From positions 124,001 to 188,000 of the forward strand of contig CAVSND010000009.1 in NCBI GenBank assembly GCA_963729215.1: a DNA stretch of 64,000 nucleotides. The letters are read 5' to 3'. This DNA comes from CAVQJU01 sp963729215 (GTDB taxonomy: Bacteria; Acidobacteriota; Vicinamibacteria; Vicinamibacterales; CAVVIG01). The notes under the pieces are model-generated. The model saw only the letters and a program-made list of their open reading frames with translations, had not been told where the DNA came from and searched no databases. The translations under genes and the position numbers were made by a program. This document shows positions 17,071 through 24,295 of the stretch, piece after piece (the stretch's first letter is position 1; every line of letters starts with the position of its first letter).

Positions 17071-17493
17071 ATGAAAGCGAATATTCTCGGCGGTCTGGTC
17101 GCATTCGGCCTGCTCCTGGCAACGGGACCGGTTGCCGCTCACCACTCCTTTGCCGCTGAATTCGACGCCGACAAGCCCATCACGCTCAAGGGCATCGTCA
17201 CCAAGGTCGAGTGGACGAACCCGCACGTGTGGTTCTACGTGAACGTCAAGGACGAGAAGACCGGCGAGGTGACGAACTGGGGCGCCGAGATGGGGCCGCC
17301 GCACGGCCTGCAGCGCCGCGGCTGGCGGCACGACACGCTGAAGATCGGCGAAGAGGTCACCGTCGCGGGTTCGCTCGCGAAAAACGGTACCAAGCGGATC
17401 AACGCCAGCAAAGTGACGATGACGTCCACGGGCGCGCGTCCGGGCGAGACGCTCGACGCGGCCTCGAGCGGCAGCGCCGAGAAGGTGGACTGA
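17071..17493 (+). CDS. DUF6152 family secreted protein
   Basis: The 140-residue product has a signal peptide (residues 1-24, ending PVAAHH). The DUF6152 pattern follows: HHSFAAEFDADKPITLKG, then VEWTNPHVWFYV, WGAEMGPPHGLQRRGW and LKIGEEVTVAG. It equals the N-terminal domain of the preceding gene. A GGAGGA Shine-Dalgarno precedes the ATG. It stops 2 nt before the next GTG, indicating translational coupling. Confidence 0.85.
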   Translation: MKANILGGLVAFGLLLATGPVAAHHSFAAEFDADKPITLKGIVTKVEWTNPHVWFYVNVKDEKTGEVTNWGAEMGPPHGLQRRGWRHDTLKIGEEVTVAGSLAKNGTKRINASKVTMTSTGARPGETLDAASSGSAEKVD

Positions 17494-17495
17494 TC

Positions 17496-18371
17496 GTGCG
17501 CCGTCTCGTGTCGGCCGCTGCGATTGCGCTGTTCTGCGCCGGGTCGATCGAACTGGCGGCCGGGCAGGATCAGGGCCGCGGTGCGAACCCGGCGCCTGCG
17601 GGAGGCGTCCAGGTCGGCGTTCCGCAGGGTCGCGGGGCCGCGCCAGGCGGACGCGGGCGTCAGACCGGTCCGCCACCCGGACCAGCGCCACGATCGGCGG
17701 ACGGCAGAATCCTGCTGGGCGGCGCCACGCCGGCTCAGAAGGGTGTGTGGCTGCCGGGGGGCGGCGGCTTCCAGACAACGGCCGACCAGAACGCGATTCC
17801 GTTCCAGCCCTGGGCGCTCGCGCTCCTGAAGAATCGAGGGGTCAATCAGCTGGAACCGCACACGCGGTGCAAGCCGTCGGGCTTCGTCCGGCAGTTTCTG
17901 ACACCCTACGGCGTCGAGTTCGTCGATCTTCCGGAGATTCAGCGCGTCTTTATCTTCGACATCGGCGGCCCGCACACATACCGCACGATCTATACGGACG
18001 GACGCACGCATCCGGCCAACCTCCAGCCCGCCTACTACGGTCATTCCATCGGCTGGTGGGAAGGCGACACGCTCGTCGTCGACACCGTCGGCTTCAACGA
18101 AAGCTTCTGGATGGACCGCAGGGGTTCGCCGCACACCGACAAGCTGCACACGCTCGAGCGGTTCACGCGCACCGACTCGAACACGATCAAGTACGAAGTG
18201 ACGGTAGACGACCCGGGAGCGTATACGTCAGTCTGGAAGAGCGGCTTCAATCTCAGGTGGGAAGACGGCACCGAGCTCTTCGAGTACGTCTGCCAGCAGG
18301 CAAACTACGCACCCGAGCTCATGGTCGGCGGCGAAAAATCTGTCGATCGAACGAGTTCAATCGTTCCTTAG
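17496..18371 (+). CDS. Secreted protein equal to the C-terminal domain of the 15909 gene
   Basis: The 291-residue protein starts at a GTG 2 nt after the DUF6152 stop. A signal peptide (to about residue 23) and a Gly/Pro/Arg-rich linker precede a domain with WWEGDTLVVDTVGFNESFW, GSPHTDKLHTLERFTRTD and DDPGAYTSVW. The pair DUF6152 plus this protein repeats the domain order of the upstream fused gene, so the two probably act as one complex. Catalytic residues cannot be identified. Such proteins are common in Acidobacteriota. Confidence 0.82.
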   Translation: MRRLVSAAAIALFCAGSIELAAGQDQGRGANPAPAGGVQVGVPQGRGAAPGGRGRQTGPPPGPAPRSADGRILLGGATPAQKGVWLPGGGGFQTTADQNAIPFQPWALALLKNRGVNQLEPHTRCKPSGFVRQFLTPYGVEFVDLPEIQRVFIFDIGGPHTYRTIYTDGRTHPANLQPAYYGHSIGWWEGDTLVVDTVGFNESFWMDRRGSPHTDKLHTLERFTRTDSNTIKYEVTVDDPGAYTSVWKSGFNLRWEDGTELFEYVCQQANYAPELMVGGEKSVDRTSSIVP

Positions 18372-18513
18372 AGAGGTTCAAAAGGTCCACGGGTCCAAAA
18401 GGTCCAAGACGGTTCAAAAGGTTCGAGAGTTCCAAGGTTCAGAACTCTTGAACCTTTCGAACCTCTTGAACCCTCGAACCCCTTGAACCTCTCGAACCCC
18501 TCGAACCTCTAGA
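18372..18513. repeat. Paired inverted 9-nt repeats (AGGTTCAAA/GAACCTCTT)
   Basis: About eight 9-nt units with a GGTTCRA core (18372-18440) are followed by about eight complementary units with a TCGAACC core (18442-18513). The two arms can form an imperfect hairpin of roughly 70 bp between convergent genes. Unit length is 9 with occasional 8. It is the largest short-period element in the window. Confidence 0.8.
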
Positions 18514-18721
18514 CATTCCATCCGTGCGGCCCGGTCCAGCCTTCCGCGACGAACTGGCGTTCGAACTCGATCTGACGGGCGGCCAGACTTGCCGAGTCCG
18601 TAAACGTCTCGACGTGTTCGACGCCGTCCGGCGTGGTCACGCGCAGTTCGCAGGAGCCGTCGGGGAGCGTCCGCGCTTCGTAACGGAGAAACTGGCCTCC
18701 GCGCTCAAACCACCAGAACAC
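18509..18721 (-). CDS. Small hypothetical protein, 70 residues
   Basis: The product (MFWWFERGGQFLRYEARTLP) is a compact soluble protein with alternating strands and a helix (SLAARQIEFERQFVAEGW). Its stop lies at the edge of the inverted 9-nt repeat. Codon usage fits the genome. No function is apparent. A start with no convincing Shine-Dalgarno keeps the confidence moderate. Confidence 0.6.
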   Translation of the reverse strand: MFWWFERGGQFLRYEARTLPDGSCELRVTTPDGVEHVETFTDSASLAARQIEFERQFVAEGWTGPHGWNV

Positions 18722-18770
18722 ACAATCCCCCGTTGACAGAGATCGACGCCGAGCACCCGCGTATGTGAGT

Positions 18771-19178
18771 TCAGACGTGCGGCGCGCCGGTTAAGTCGAC
18801 GCGGACCACACCGAGTCTGTAGTAAAGCGGCGTCAGGAACGCGCCGCGTTCGACGAGCGGCCAGACTTCGTGCCGGCCGCTGGTCGAGATGATTTGTACG
18901 TTCCGCTGTCGGCTGTCCACCCAATCGAGCAATTGCCGCTGCTGCTCGCCGGCGAGGCCGGCAAGGTTCCTCACAACCAGCGTACCTGCTGTGAGAGCGG
19001 GCGGCTCGGAGATTCCCTCGGGGCTCCACGAAACGACCGGCTGCCGGAGGCCGCCCTGAAGCGCGGCCAGCGCCAGGTCGATCGCACAGTCCGGCCCGAC
19101 GAGGAGCGCGTGGGCACCGGTTGCGCACACGATGGCCAGATCCTGCGTCGCTGCTGCGTCGTGAGCGGCCTGATGCAT
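18771..19178 (-). CDS. Degenerate sigma-54-activator AAA-like protein
   Basis: The 135-residue protein (start ATG 19178 after GGCGAG; longer in-frame starts run into the operator region) resembles the core of an NtrC-type AAA domain. It has a Walker-B-like strand (TLVVRNLAGLAGEQQRQLL), a sensor-I-like strand (NVQIISTSGRHEV) and the LTPLYYRLGVVRVDL segment typical of these activators. The P-loop is replaced by VGPDCAIDLAL and there is no GAFTGA loop. It should therefore neither hydrolyse ATP nor contact sigma-54. It is divergent from a receiver-like gene. A regulatory decoy or scaffold is my inference. Confidence 0.65.
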   Translation of the reverse strand: MHQAAHDAAATQDLAIVCATGAHALLVGPDCAIDLALAALQGGLRQPVVSWSPEGISEPPALTAGTLVVRNLAGLAGEQQRQLLDWVDSRQRNVQIISTSGRHEVWPLVERGAFLTPLYYRLGVVRVDLTGAPHV

Positions 19179-19267
19179 AAATATCTCGCCGTTCTGAAAT
19201 CTGGCACTCGCCCAAATAACGGGCCACTGAGGTGCTGGTTGCCGAAAGCGTATCACGCCGTGCCGAA

Positions 19268-19300
19268 ATTGCATGGCACGCGCCCCCGAAACCATGCAAT
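19268..19300. promoter_or_regulatory. Perfect inverted repeat between divergent genes (candidate operator)
   Basis: ATTGCATGG (19268-19276) and CCATGCAAT (19292-19300) are exact reverse complements separated by 15 nt. The site lies between the starts of the two divergent NtrC-like half-genes, about 90 nt from each. The size suits a dimeric DNA-binding protein. Confidence 0.55.
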
Positions 19301-19383
19301 AAGCATTAGACACGGATGAGCTGACTGCTTAATATCAGCCGCGTGACGTTGCCGTGTCTCCGCGGTTGCGCGGTGGTTGCACA

Positions 19384-19857
19384 ATGACGAAAGTTGGCGG
19401 GAAGCGCGCCGCGAAACGCGCACTGGTCGTCGATCCCGACCCGGCATTCGCAAACGACCTGGCCAGCCGCCTCCGTCCATACGCAGACGTGACGACCTGT
19501 TCCGCGTTTACGCGCGCCCGCGCTCAGTTAACCACCCTGAAACCGCAGTTCCTGGTCACGGCGCTGGCGCTGCGCGAATACAACGGACTGCACCTCGTCT
19601 ACCTGGCCAGCGCCGCAGACCCGCAGACGCGGAGCATCGTCTACCACGACAAACTGGACCTTGGCCTCGCCGCCGAAGTCCAGGCGGCGGGCGCGTTCTT
19701 CGAGCTGCAGCATCGGCTGACCGCCGCCCTGCCGGTTTATGCAGCGGCGATGGACCTTCCCGCGTCCGACAGGCGAACCGTCACTCGACTCGACCGCCGT
19801 ATCAGCCCGCGCGGCGGACGCCGCGCCACCGACCTTCAGATCGCCGGCAGCGTCTGA
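19384..19857 (+). CDS. Receiver-like protein lacking the phosphoacceptor Asp
   Basis: The 157-residue protein has a receiver-type first strand and acidic pair (RALVVDPDPAFANDLASRL), but where the phosphorylated Asp should end strand 3 it reads PQFLVTALALREYNGLHL. The later Lys-containing strand is IVYHDKLDLG. A basic tail (RLDRRISPRGGRR) follows, which might bind nucleic acid. The start ATG at 19384 matches the receiver N-terminus. I infer an atypical receiver whose signal is not classical phosphorylation. Confidence 0.65.
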   Translation: MTKVGGKRAAKRALVVDPDPAFANDLASRLRPYADVTTCSAFTRARAQLTTLKPQFLVTALALREYNGLHLVYLASAADPQTRSIVYHDKLDLGLAAEVQAAGAFFELQHRLTAALPVYAAAMDLPASDRRTVTRLDRRISPRGGRRATDLQIAGSV

Positions 19858-19898
19858 GCGGAAATGGACGGTCGTCCGGCGGGATGTAGACTAGGCCG

Positions 19899-20717
19899 GT
19901 GACCGCGCGCCGCCGTCTCGTCATCGGGTTCCTGATCGCCGTCTCCATCGCCACCGCCGCCAGCGCGCAGTTCCGGGGCCGGTTCCGCGGGCCGTCGGCG
20001 AAGATGGCCACGCCAGAAGACTTCGACGGAAATTTCCTGTTCTGCCGCATCCTGTTTCGGAACGCCCCGTACGGCGACGGCGGCGGGTGGGGCGTGGATT
20101 ACCCGCGAGCCGACATCAACCTGACGTTCCGGTTGTCCGAGCTGACGACCACCACGGTCAGCCGCCACCCGCGCGAGGAGTACAACCATGTGGTCGTGCG
20201 CCTCACCGATCCGCTGCTCTATCACTGTCCGTTCGTGATGATGACTGAACCCGGCGGCGCGTACTTCGACGAAGAGGAGGCCGCGCAACTCCGCGACTAC
20301 GTACTCAAGGGCGGATTTATCTGGGCGGACGATTTCTGGGGCGAATACGCGTTCGGCGTCTGGTCGAACGAGCTTGCCAAGGCCCTGCCACCCGAGCGGT
20401 ATCCGATCGTCGACATACCGCTCGAGCACACGCTCTTCCACACGCTCTACGACGTGCGGCGGATTCCGCAGATTCCATCGATTGGGTTCTGGGGCGGACC
20501 CGGTGCCTCGACCTCAGAACGCGGCCGCGACAGCGCGGTGCCGCACGTACGCGGGGTCCTGGACGAGAACGGCCGGATCATGGTGCTGATGACGCACAAC
20601 ACCGACTTCGGGGACGCGTTCGAGCGCGAAGGTGACGATCATCAGTACTTCCTGCAATTCGCGCCCGAAGGCTATGCCTTCGGCGTCAACGCGATCGTGT
20701 ACTCGATGACGCACTGA
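19899..20717 (+). CDS. DUF4159 domain protein, secreted
   Basis: The 272-residue product has a signal peptide (LVIGFLIAVSIATAASA) and then a DUF4159-type domain: NFLFCRILFRNAPYGDG and DYPRADINLTFRLSELT early, TEPGGAYFDEEEAAQLRDYVLKGG in the middle, and VLMTHNTDFGDAFE with a C-terminal GVNAIVYSMTH. DUF4159 proteins have a glutamine-amidotransferase-like fold; their role is unknown. The start is GTG about 6 nt after a TAGACT -10-like box, with no Shine-Dalgarno, so it may be leaderless. Confidence 0.88.
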   Translation: MTARRRLVIGFLIAVSIATAASAQFRGRFRGPSAKMATPEDFDGNFLFCRILFRNAPYGDGGGWGVDYPRADINLTFRLSELTTTTVSRHPREEYNHVVVRLTDPLLYHCPFVMMTEPGGAYFDEEEAAQLRDYVLKGGFIWADDFWGEYAFGVWSNELAKALPPERYPIVDIPLEHTLFHTLYDVRRIPQIPSIGFWGGPGASTSERGRDSAVPHVRGVLDENGRIMVLMTHNTDFGDAFEREGDDHQYFLQFAPEGYAFGVNAIVYSMTH

Positions 20718-20727
20718 CAGTCGGCAG

Positions 20728-20934
20728 TCAGGGGTGCGGCAGACGCAGCAGGCGCCGCAGCTTCCGCTCGGCCGAGTCGTCGGCCGCCGTCCGCGTCTGG
20801 TCTGACGCTTCGATGCCGATTTCGTCTGCCTCGCCGCCCTCGTGGAGTTCGACAACCCTGGCCTTCCACCCCTCGCCGTGCGGGTCGGAGATGATCCAGT
20901 AGCGGCGGCCGCCCAGCTCGAGCTCTCTTGCCAT
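20728..20934 (-). CDS. Small hypothetical protein, 68 residues
   Basis: The product begins MARELELGGRRYWIISDPHG and has a beta-strand-rich first half (GWKARVVELHEGGEADEIG) and a basic helix at the end (ERKLRRLLRLP). It looks like a small single-domain soluble protein and is convergent with the DUF4159 gene, whose stop is 11 nt away. I do not recognise a family. Confidence 0.6.
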   Translation of the reverse strand: MARELELGGRRYWIISDPHGEGWKARVVELHEGGEADEIGIEASDQTRTAADDSAERKLRRLLRLPHP

Positions 20935-21163
20935 CCTGTAAATCTGCCAGCCGCCATGTTGTTACAGAACCGTGTTCGAAGCTAGCGGCGATGTCGCTTA
21001 ACGGCACATCCGATTGCACGTCTTCTCAAGTTCCTTCACACAAAATTTCAGTAAACCCAATGATTTCAGGATCTTCTCCCGATAGTCACGAAGCAGGCGC
21101 CGAGTTGGCTGCAGTCTTGCCTGTCCCTGCGCACAGACGCAGATTTTGAACGAGGTCGGTCGT
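20935..21163. other. AT-richer intergenic stretch with no gene found
   Basis: About 229 nt separates divergent small genes. It is visibly less GC-rich than its surroundings and contains runs such as CACAAAATTTCAG. It probably holds promoters for both neighbours. I could not fold a known RNA from it. Confidence 0.4.
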
Positions 21164-21397
21164 ATGTGGAAGTGGTTCAACTGTTATCTCTCCGGTCGGC
21201 ACAATTTCGGCGTCTCGTGCGAACCGGGCGCGATTTTTCTGCGCTGTTCGGAATGCGGCCGCCGCTCGGCCGGCTGGTCGGTCGATCATCAACCCAATTC
21301 GCCGGCGGTGACGCGCCCGGCCGCACGTGCTGCGTCGCTCGCCGCGTCAAGCCACACGACCTCGATCAAGACACACGCGCTGCCAATCGCCAGCTGA
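21164..21397 (+). CDS. Small zinc-ribbon-like protein
   Basis: The 77-residue product starts MWKWFNCYLSGRHNFGV and contains SCEPGAIFLRCSECGRRSAGW. The CxxC of RCSEC, with an earlier Cys and His, could form a small metal site. The pattern of a tryptophan-rich start, a GRH motif and FLRC-CG--S-GW is a recurring small-protein type that I have no name for. The tail is Ser/Ala/Thr-rich. The ATG at 21164 is preferred over a longer in-frame start at 21146 because it matches that N-terminus. Confidence 0.62.
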   Translation: MWKWFNCYLSGRHNFGVSCEPGAIFLRCSECGRRSAGWSVDHQPNSPAVTRPAARAASLAASSHTTSIKTHALPIAS

Positions 21398-21443
21398 CGC
21401 GAAGTTGACACTGCGCGCGGGGGCCGGGGACAATACCAGTCCA

Positions 21444-21809
21444 ATGCCCGTTCCACGCATCACCAAAGAAGATCTCAAACAGCAACTCGAGGGCGGCGCG
21501 GCGCCGGTTCTGGTCGACGCCCGCCTGAAGTACCCGTACGAGCACAGCACGGTCCGTCTGCCCGGGGCCATCAGGTACCAGCCGGACGCCGCGGCGCCAT
21601 CGATTCCGCGCGATCGCCCGGTCGTCGTGTACGACTCGGATCCAGGCGAACTATCCAGCTCCGATGTGGCGGCGGTGCTGATCCGGCAGGGCTATCGCGC
21701 GGTCGCGCTCAAAGGCGGCATCGTCGAATGGCTCGAGGCGAAGCTGCCGACCGAAACGAAGGACGCGCCGCAAATGGCTCCTCCCGCTCCCGGTGCGTTG
21801 AAAGGCTAG
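21444..21809 (+). CDS. Rhodanese-like domain protein without the catalytic Cys
   Basis: The 121-residue protein is a single rhodanese fold: VLVDARLKYPYEHSTVRLPGAI, then RPVVVYDSDPGELSSSDVAAVLIRQGYR and ALKGGIVEW. At the active-site loop (normally Cys-x-x-Gly after the VVVY strand) it reads YDSDPGELSS, so no sulfur-accepting Cys is present. A binding or regulatory role fits better than sulfurtransferase. The start ATG 21444 is followed by a typical MPVPRITKEDLKQ. It ends with a Pro/Ala tail. Confidence 0.82.
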   Translation: MPVPRITKEDLKQQLEGGAAPVLVDARLKYPYEHSTVRLPGAIRYQPDAAAPSIPRDRPVVVYDSDPGELSSSDVAAVLIRQGYRAVALKGGIVEWLEAKLPTETKDAPQMAPPAPGALKG

Positions 21810-21906
21810 CCCGCCGATTCCTGCCGATTCACACGCCCCCCTTCATCGGACTCTGAGTGACCTCGCCCTGCTGGCGAAGATTCGCGGGGATGTCCGCGAA
21901 GCGTCG

Positions 21907-23517
21907 ATGCTCGAGGCTGGCGCCGCCCTCGTCCGCTCCCGCGGGATCGAGTCGGACGCCGATCTCGGACCACTCGTCGATCCTGCCGTAACCTTCGACG
22001 GCGACCCGCAGCTTCGCCAGCGGTTCCAGCACATGTACGAAGCCGGAGCCTGGGTGCTGCTTGAATCCGCGATCGCCGACTTGCCCGCCGACCTGCGCTG
22101 GTTGTTTGAATCCGGGGCGGTGACGATTCCGCAACTCGCCTCGATCTACGAGCACCTCGGGGCGACGAGCGCGGCGGATCTGGGCGACGCCGTCGCGCGC
22201 CGATCGATCCGGCTGATTCCCGGCCTCGACGAAACGACAGAGTCCGCCGTCGCCGCCGCATTGCCGACGCTTCGCAGAACGATTCCCCGCATCCCCCTGG
22301 GACGCGCGATCGGCATCGTGGATCCCGTCATCGACTACCTCCGCTCGTCTTCCGGCGTTGAGTGGGTCACGCCGGCCGGATCGCTGCGGCGCGGCCAGGA
22401 CTCCATCGGCGACATGGAAATTGTGGCGGCCTCGGATAATCCCGGCGACGTCATCGAGCAACTCGCCCGGTTGCCCGAGGTTGGACGCGTCCTCCTCACA
22501 AGCGAGCGCCGCCTGTACCTGCTGCTCGATCGCGTCCAGCTGGGCGTTCGTTTTCCGCGTCCGTCGGAAGCCGGCGCCGCGCTGCTTCAGGCCACCGGTT
22601 CGCGCGAACACATCAGGCGTCTGGAAGGTTTTGCGCGCGATCGAAACGTCGACCTCTTCGCTCCCGCCGCCACCGAAGACGAGGTTTACGCGCGCCTCGG
22701 CCTGCCATTCATTCCCGCCGAAATTCGAGACGGCGACGATGAGATCCGGGCCGCGCGTGAAGGCCTGCTGCCCCGCCTCGTGTCCCGCGCCGACATCAGG
22801 GGCGATCTGCACATGCACACGTCCTGGAGCGACGGCCGCGACACGACGGAAGCCATGGTCAGCGCGTCCCGCGACCTCGGCTACGAGTACATCGCCATCA
22901 CCGACCACTCTCCGCGATCCGGGGCGTCCAGGGCACTCACGATCGATGGCGTCAGCCGGCAGGCCGAGGAGATCGCCGGACTACGCGAGCGGTACCCCGA
23001 GATCGCGATCCTGCACGGCTGCGAGGTGGATATCCTGCCGGACGGCCGTCTCGATTTCGCCGACCGCATCCTCCAACAGTTCGACATCGTGCTCGCATCG
23101 CTTCACGACGACGCCGGGCAGGCACCGGAGGCGTTGGAGCGCCGGTATCTCGCCGCCATGAAGCACCCTCTGGTTGCCATCATCACCCATCCCACGAACC
23201 GGCTGATCCCGTACAGGCGTGGATACGATCTCGACTACGAGCGCGTGTTCGCCGCAGCGGTCGAGACAGGTACCGTGGTGGAGATTGACGGCGCGCCGGT
23301 GCACCTCGATCTCGACGGCGCGCTCGCGCGGCGTGCCGTCGCCGCCGGCGCGACGCTCGTGATCGACAGCGACTGCCATCGTGCCGACGCCCTCGAGCGG
23401 CAGATGGATCTCGGTGTCACGACGGCCCGCCGCGGCTGGGTCGAGGCGAAGCACGTGCTGAACGCGCGCCCCTTGAGCGACGTGCGCGCGCTCCTCGCGC
23501 GCAAGCGCGGAACGTAA
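21907..23517 (+). CDS. polX: PolX-type protein: altered polymerase core plus PHP domain
   Basis: The order is helix-hairpin-helix region (about residues 40-125), family X polymerase core (about 130-290) and PHP phosphoesterase domain (about 298-520). The PHP metal motifs are intact (GDLHMHTSWSDG, ITDHS, HGCEVD, SLHDD, ITHP, DSDCH). In the polymerase core the paired catalytic acids read GDMEIV, and the third Asp appears replaced in RVQLGVRF. Homology extends about 18 codons upstream of the ATG at 21907 without a usual start codon, so the true start is unclear. A PHP 3'-exonuclease role in base-excision repair is likely. Confidence 0.85.
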   Translation: MLEAGAALVRSRGIESDADLGPLVDPAVTFDGDPQLRQRFQHMYEAGAWVLLESAIADLPADLRWLFESGAVTIPQLASIYEHLGATSAADLGDAVARRSIRLIPGLDETTESAVAAALPTLRRTIPRIPLGRAIGIVDPVIDYLRSSSGVEWVTPAGSLRRGQDSIGDMEIVAASDNPGDVIEQLARLPEVGRVLLTSERRLYLLLDRVQLGVRFPRPSEAGAALLQATGSREHIRRLEGFARDRNVDLFAPAATEDEVYARLGLPFIPAEIRDGDDEIRAAREGLLPRLVSRADIRGDLHMHTSWSDGRDTTEAMVSASRDLGYEYIAITDHSPRSGASRALTIDGVSRQAEEIAGLRERYPEIAILHGCEVDILPDGRLDFADRILQQFDIVLASLHDDAGQAPEALERRYLAAMKHPLVAIITHPTNRLIPYRRGYDLDYERVFAAAVETGTVVEIDGAPVHLDLDGALARRAVAAGATLVIDSDCHRADALERQMDLGVTTARRGWVEAKHVLNARPLSDVRALLARKRGT

Positions 23518-23611
23518 CGACCGGCGGGGCGCTGTCGCCGTGGTTGCCGCAGCCCCTCTTCGCTCCAAAAGTGAGATACCTCATCAAAATGCGCCGTGAT
23601 ATGGTTGCTCC

Positions 23612-24295
23612 ATGAGACGTTCCCGGGGCGGCCTGGCGGCACTTGTGGCCGTATTCGCGGCGCTGACCACCTCCTCGCCGCTCACGTCAGCCAACGAAAC
23701 GACGGCTGGCGAGCTCGTGCAGGCGCTCCAGCATCGGTACGACTCGATCAAGGACTTCTCCGCCGATTTCGTCCATCAGTATCAGGGGGGCGTGCTCCGC
23801 AAGGCGATCGCCGAGCGCGGCCATGTGCTTATCAAGAAGCCGGGGAAGATGCGGTGGGAATACACCACTCCTGAAAAGAAACTCTTCGTGTCGGACGGCA
23901 TCCGGATCTATTCGTATATCCCGCAGGACAAGCAGGTAATCGTCAGCCCGCAGCCCCGCGAGGGAGAGACGTCCGCGCCTGCTCTCTTCCTTGCCGGCAA
24001 AGGCAGCCTGACGCGCGACTTCACGCCGTCGTTCATCGCCAACCCGAAGGGAACGCCCCTCGGTTCTCGCTCGCTCAAGCTGATCCCCAAGACGCCCCAG
24101 CCCGATTACGAGTGGCTGGTGTTCACCGTCGATCCGGCGACGCTCGCCATCCAGGGTCTGCTCACGAAAGATGCGCAAGGCGGAGAATCGGCGTTCATCT
24201 TTACGAATCTAAAGGAAAATACCGGACTGGCCGATAAGGAGTTCGCGTTCAGTATTCCTCGGGGAGTTGATGTCGTCACTGATTCCTCGCGCTAG
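23612..24295 (+). CDS. lolA: Outer membrane lipoprotein carrier LolA
   Basis: LolA ferries lipoproteins through the periplasm to the outer membrane. The 227-residue product has a signal peptide (to about residue 28) and the half-barrel pattern of the family: LQHRYDSIKDFSADFVHQYQ, then GHVLIKKPGKMRWEYTTPEKKLFVSDG and IYSYIPQDKQVIV, followed by LVFTVDPATLAIQGL. It overlaps the secretin gene downstream by 26 nt. The LolCDE partners are outside the window. Confidence 0.93.
   Translation: MRRSRGGLAALVAVFAALTTSSPLTSANETTAGELVQALQHRYDSIKDFSADFVHQYQGGVLRKAIAERGHVLIKKPGKMRWEYTTPEKKLFVSDGIRIYSYIPQDKQVIVSPQPREGETSAPALFLAGKGSLTRDFTPSFIANPKGTPLGSRSLKLIPKTPQPDYEWLVFTVDPATLAIQGLLTKDAQGGESAFIFTNLKENTGLADKEFAFSIPRGVDVVTDSSR

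Noticed and set aside
18372..18513. A CRISPR array.
   Set aside because: Units are 9 nt with no unique spacers and the two halves are inverted. No cas genes are nearby.
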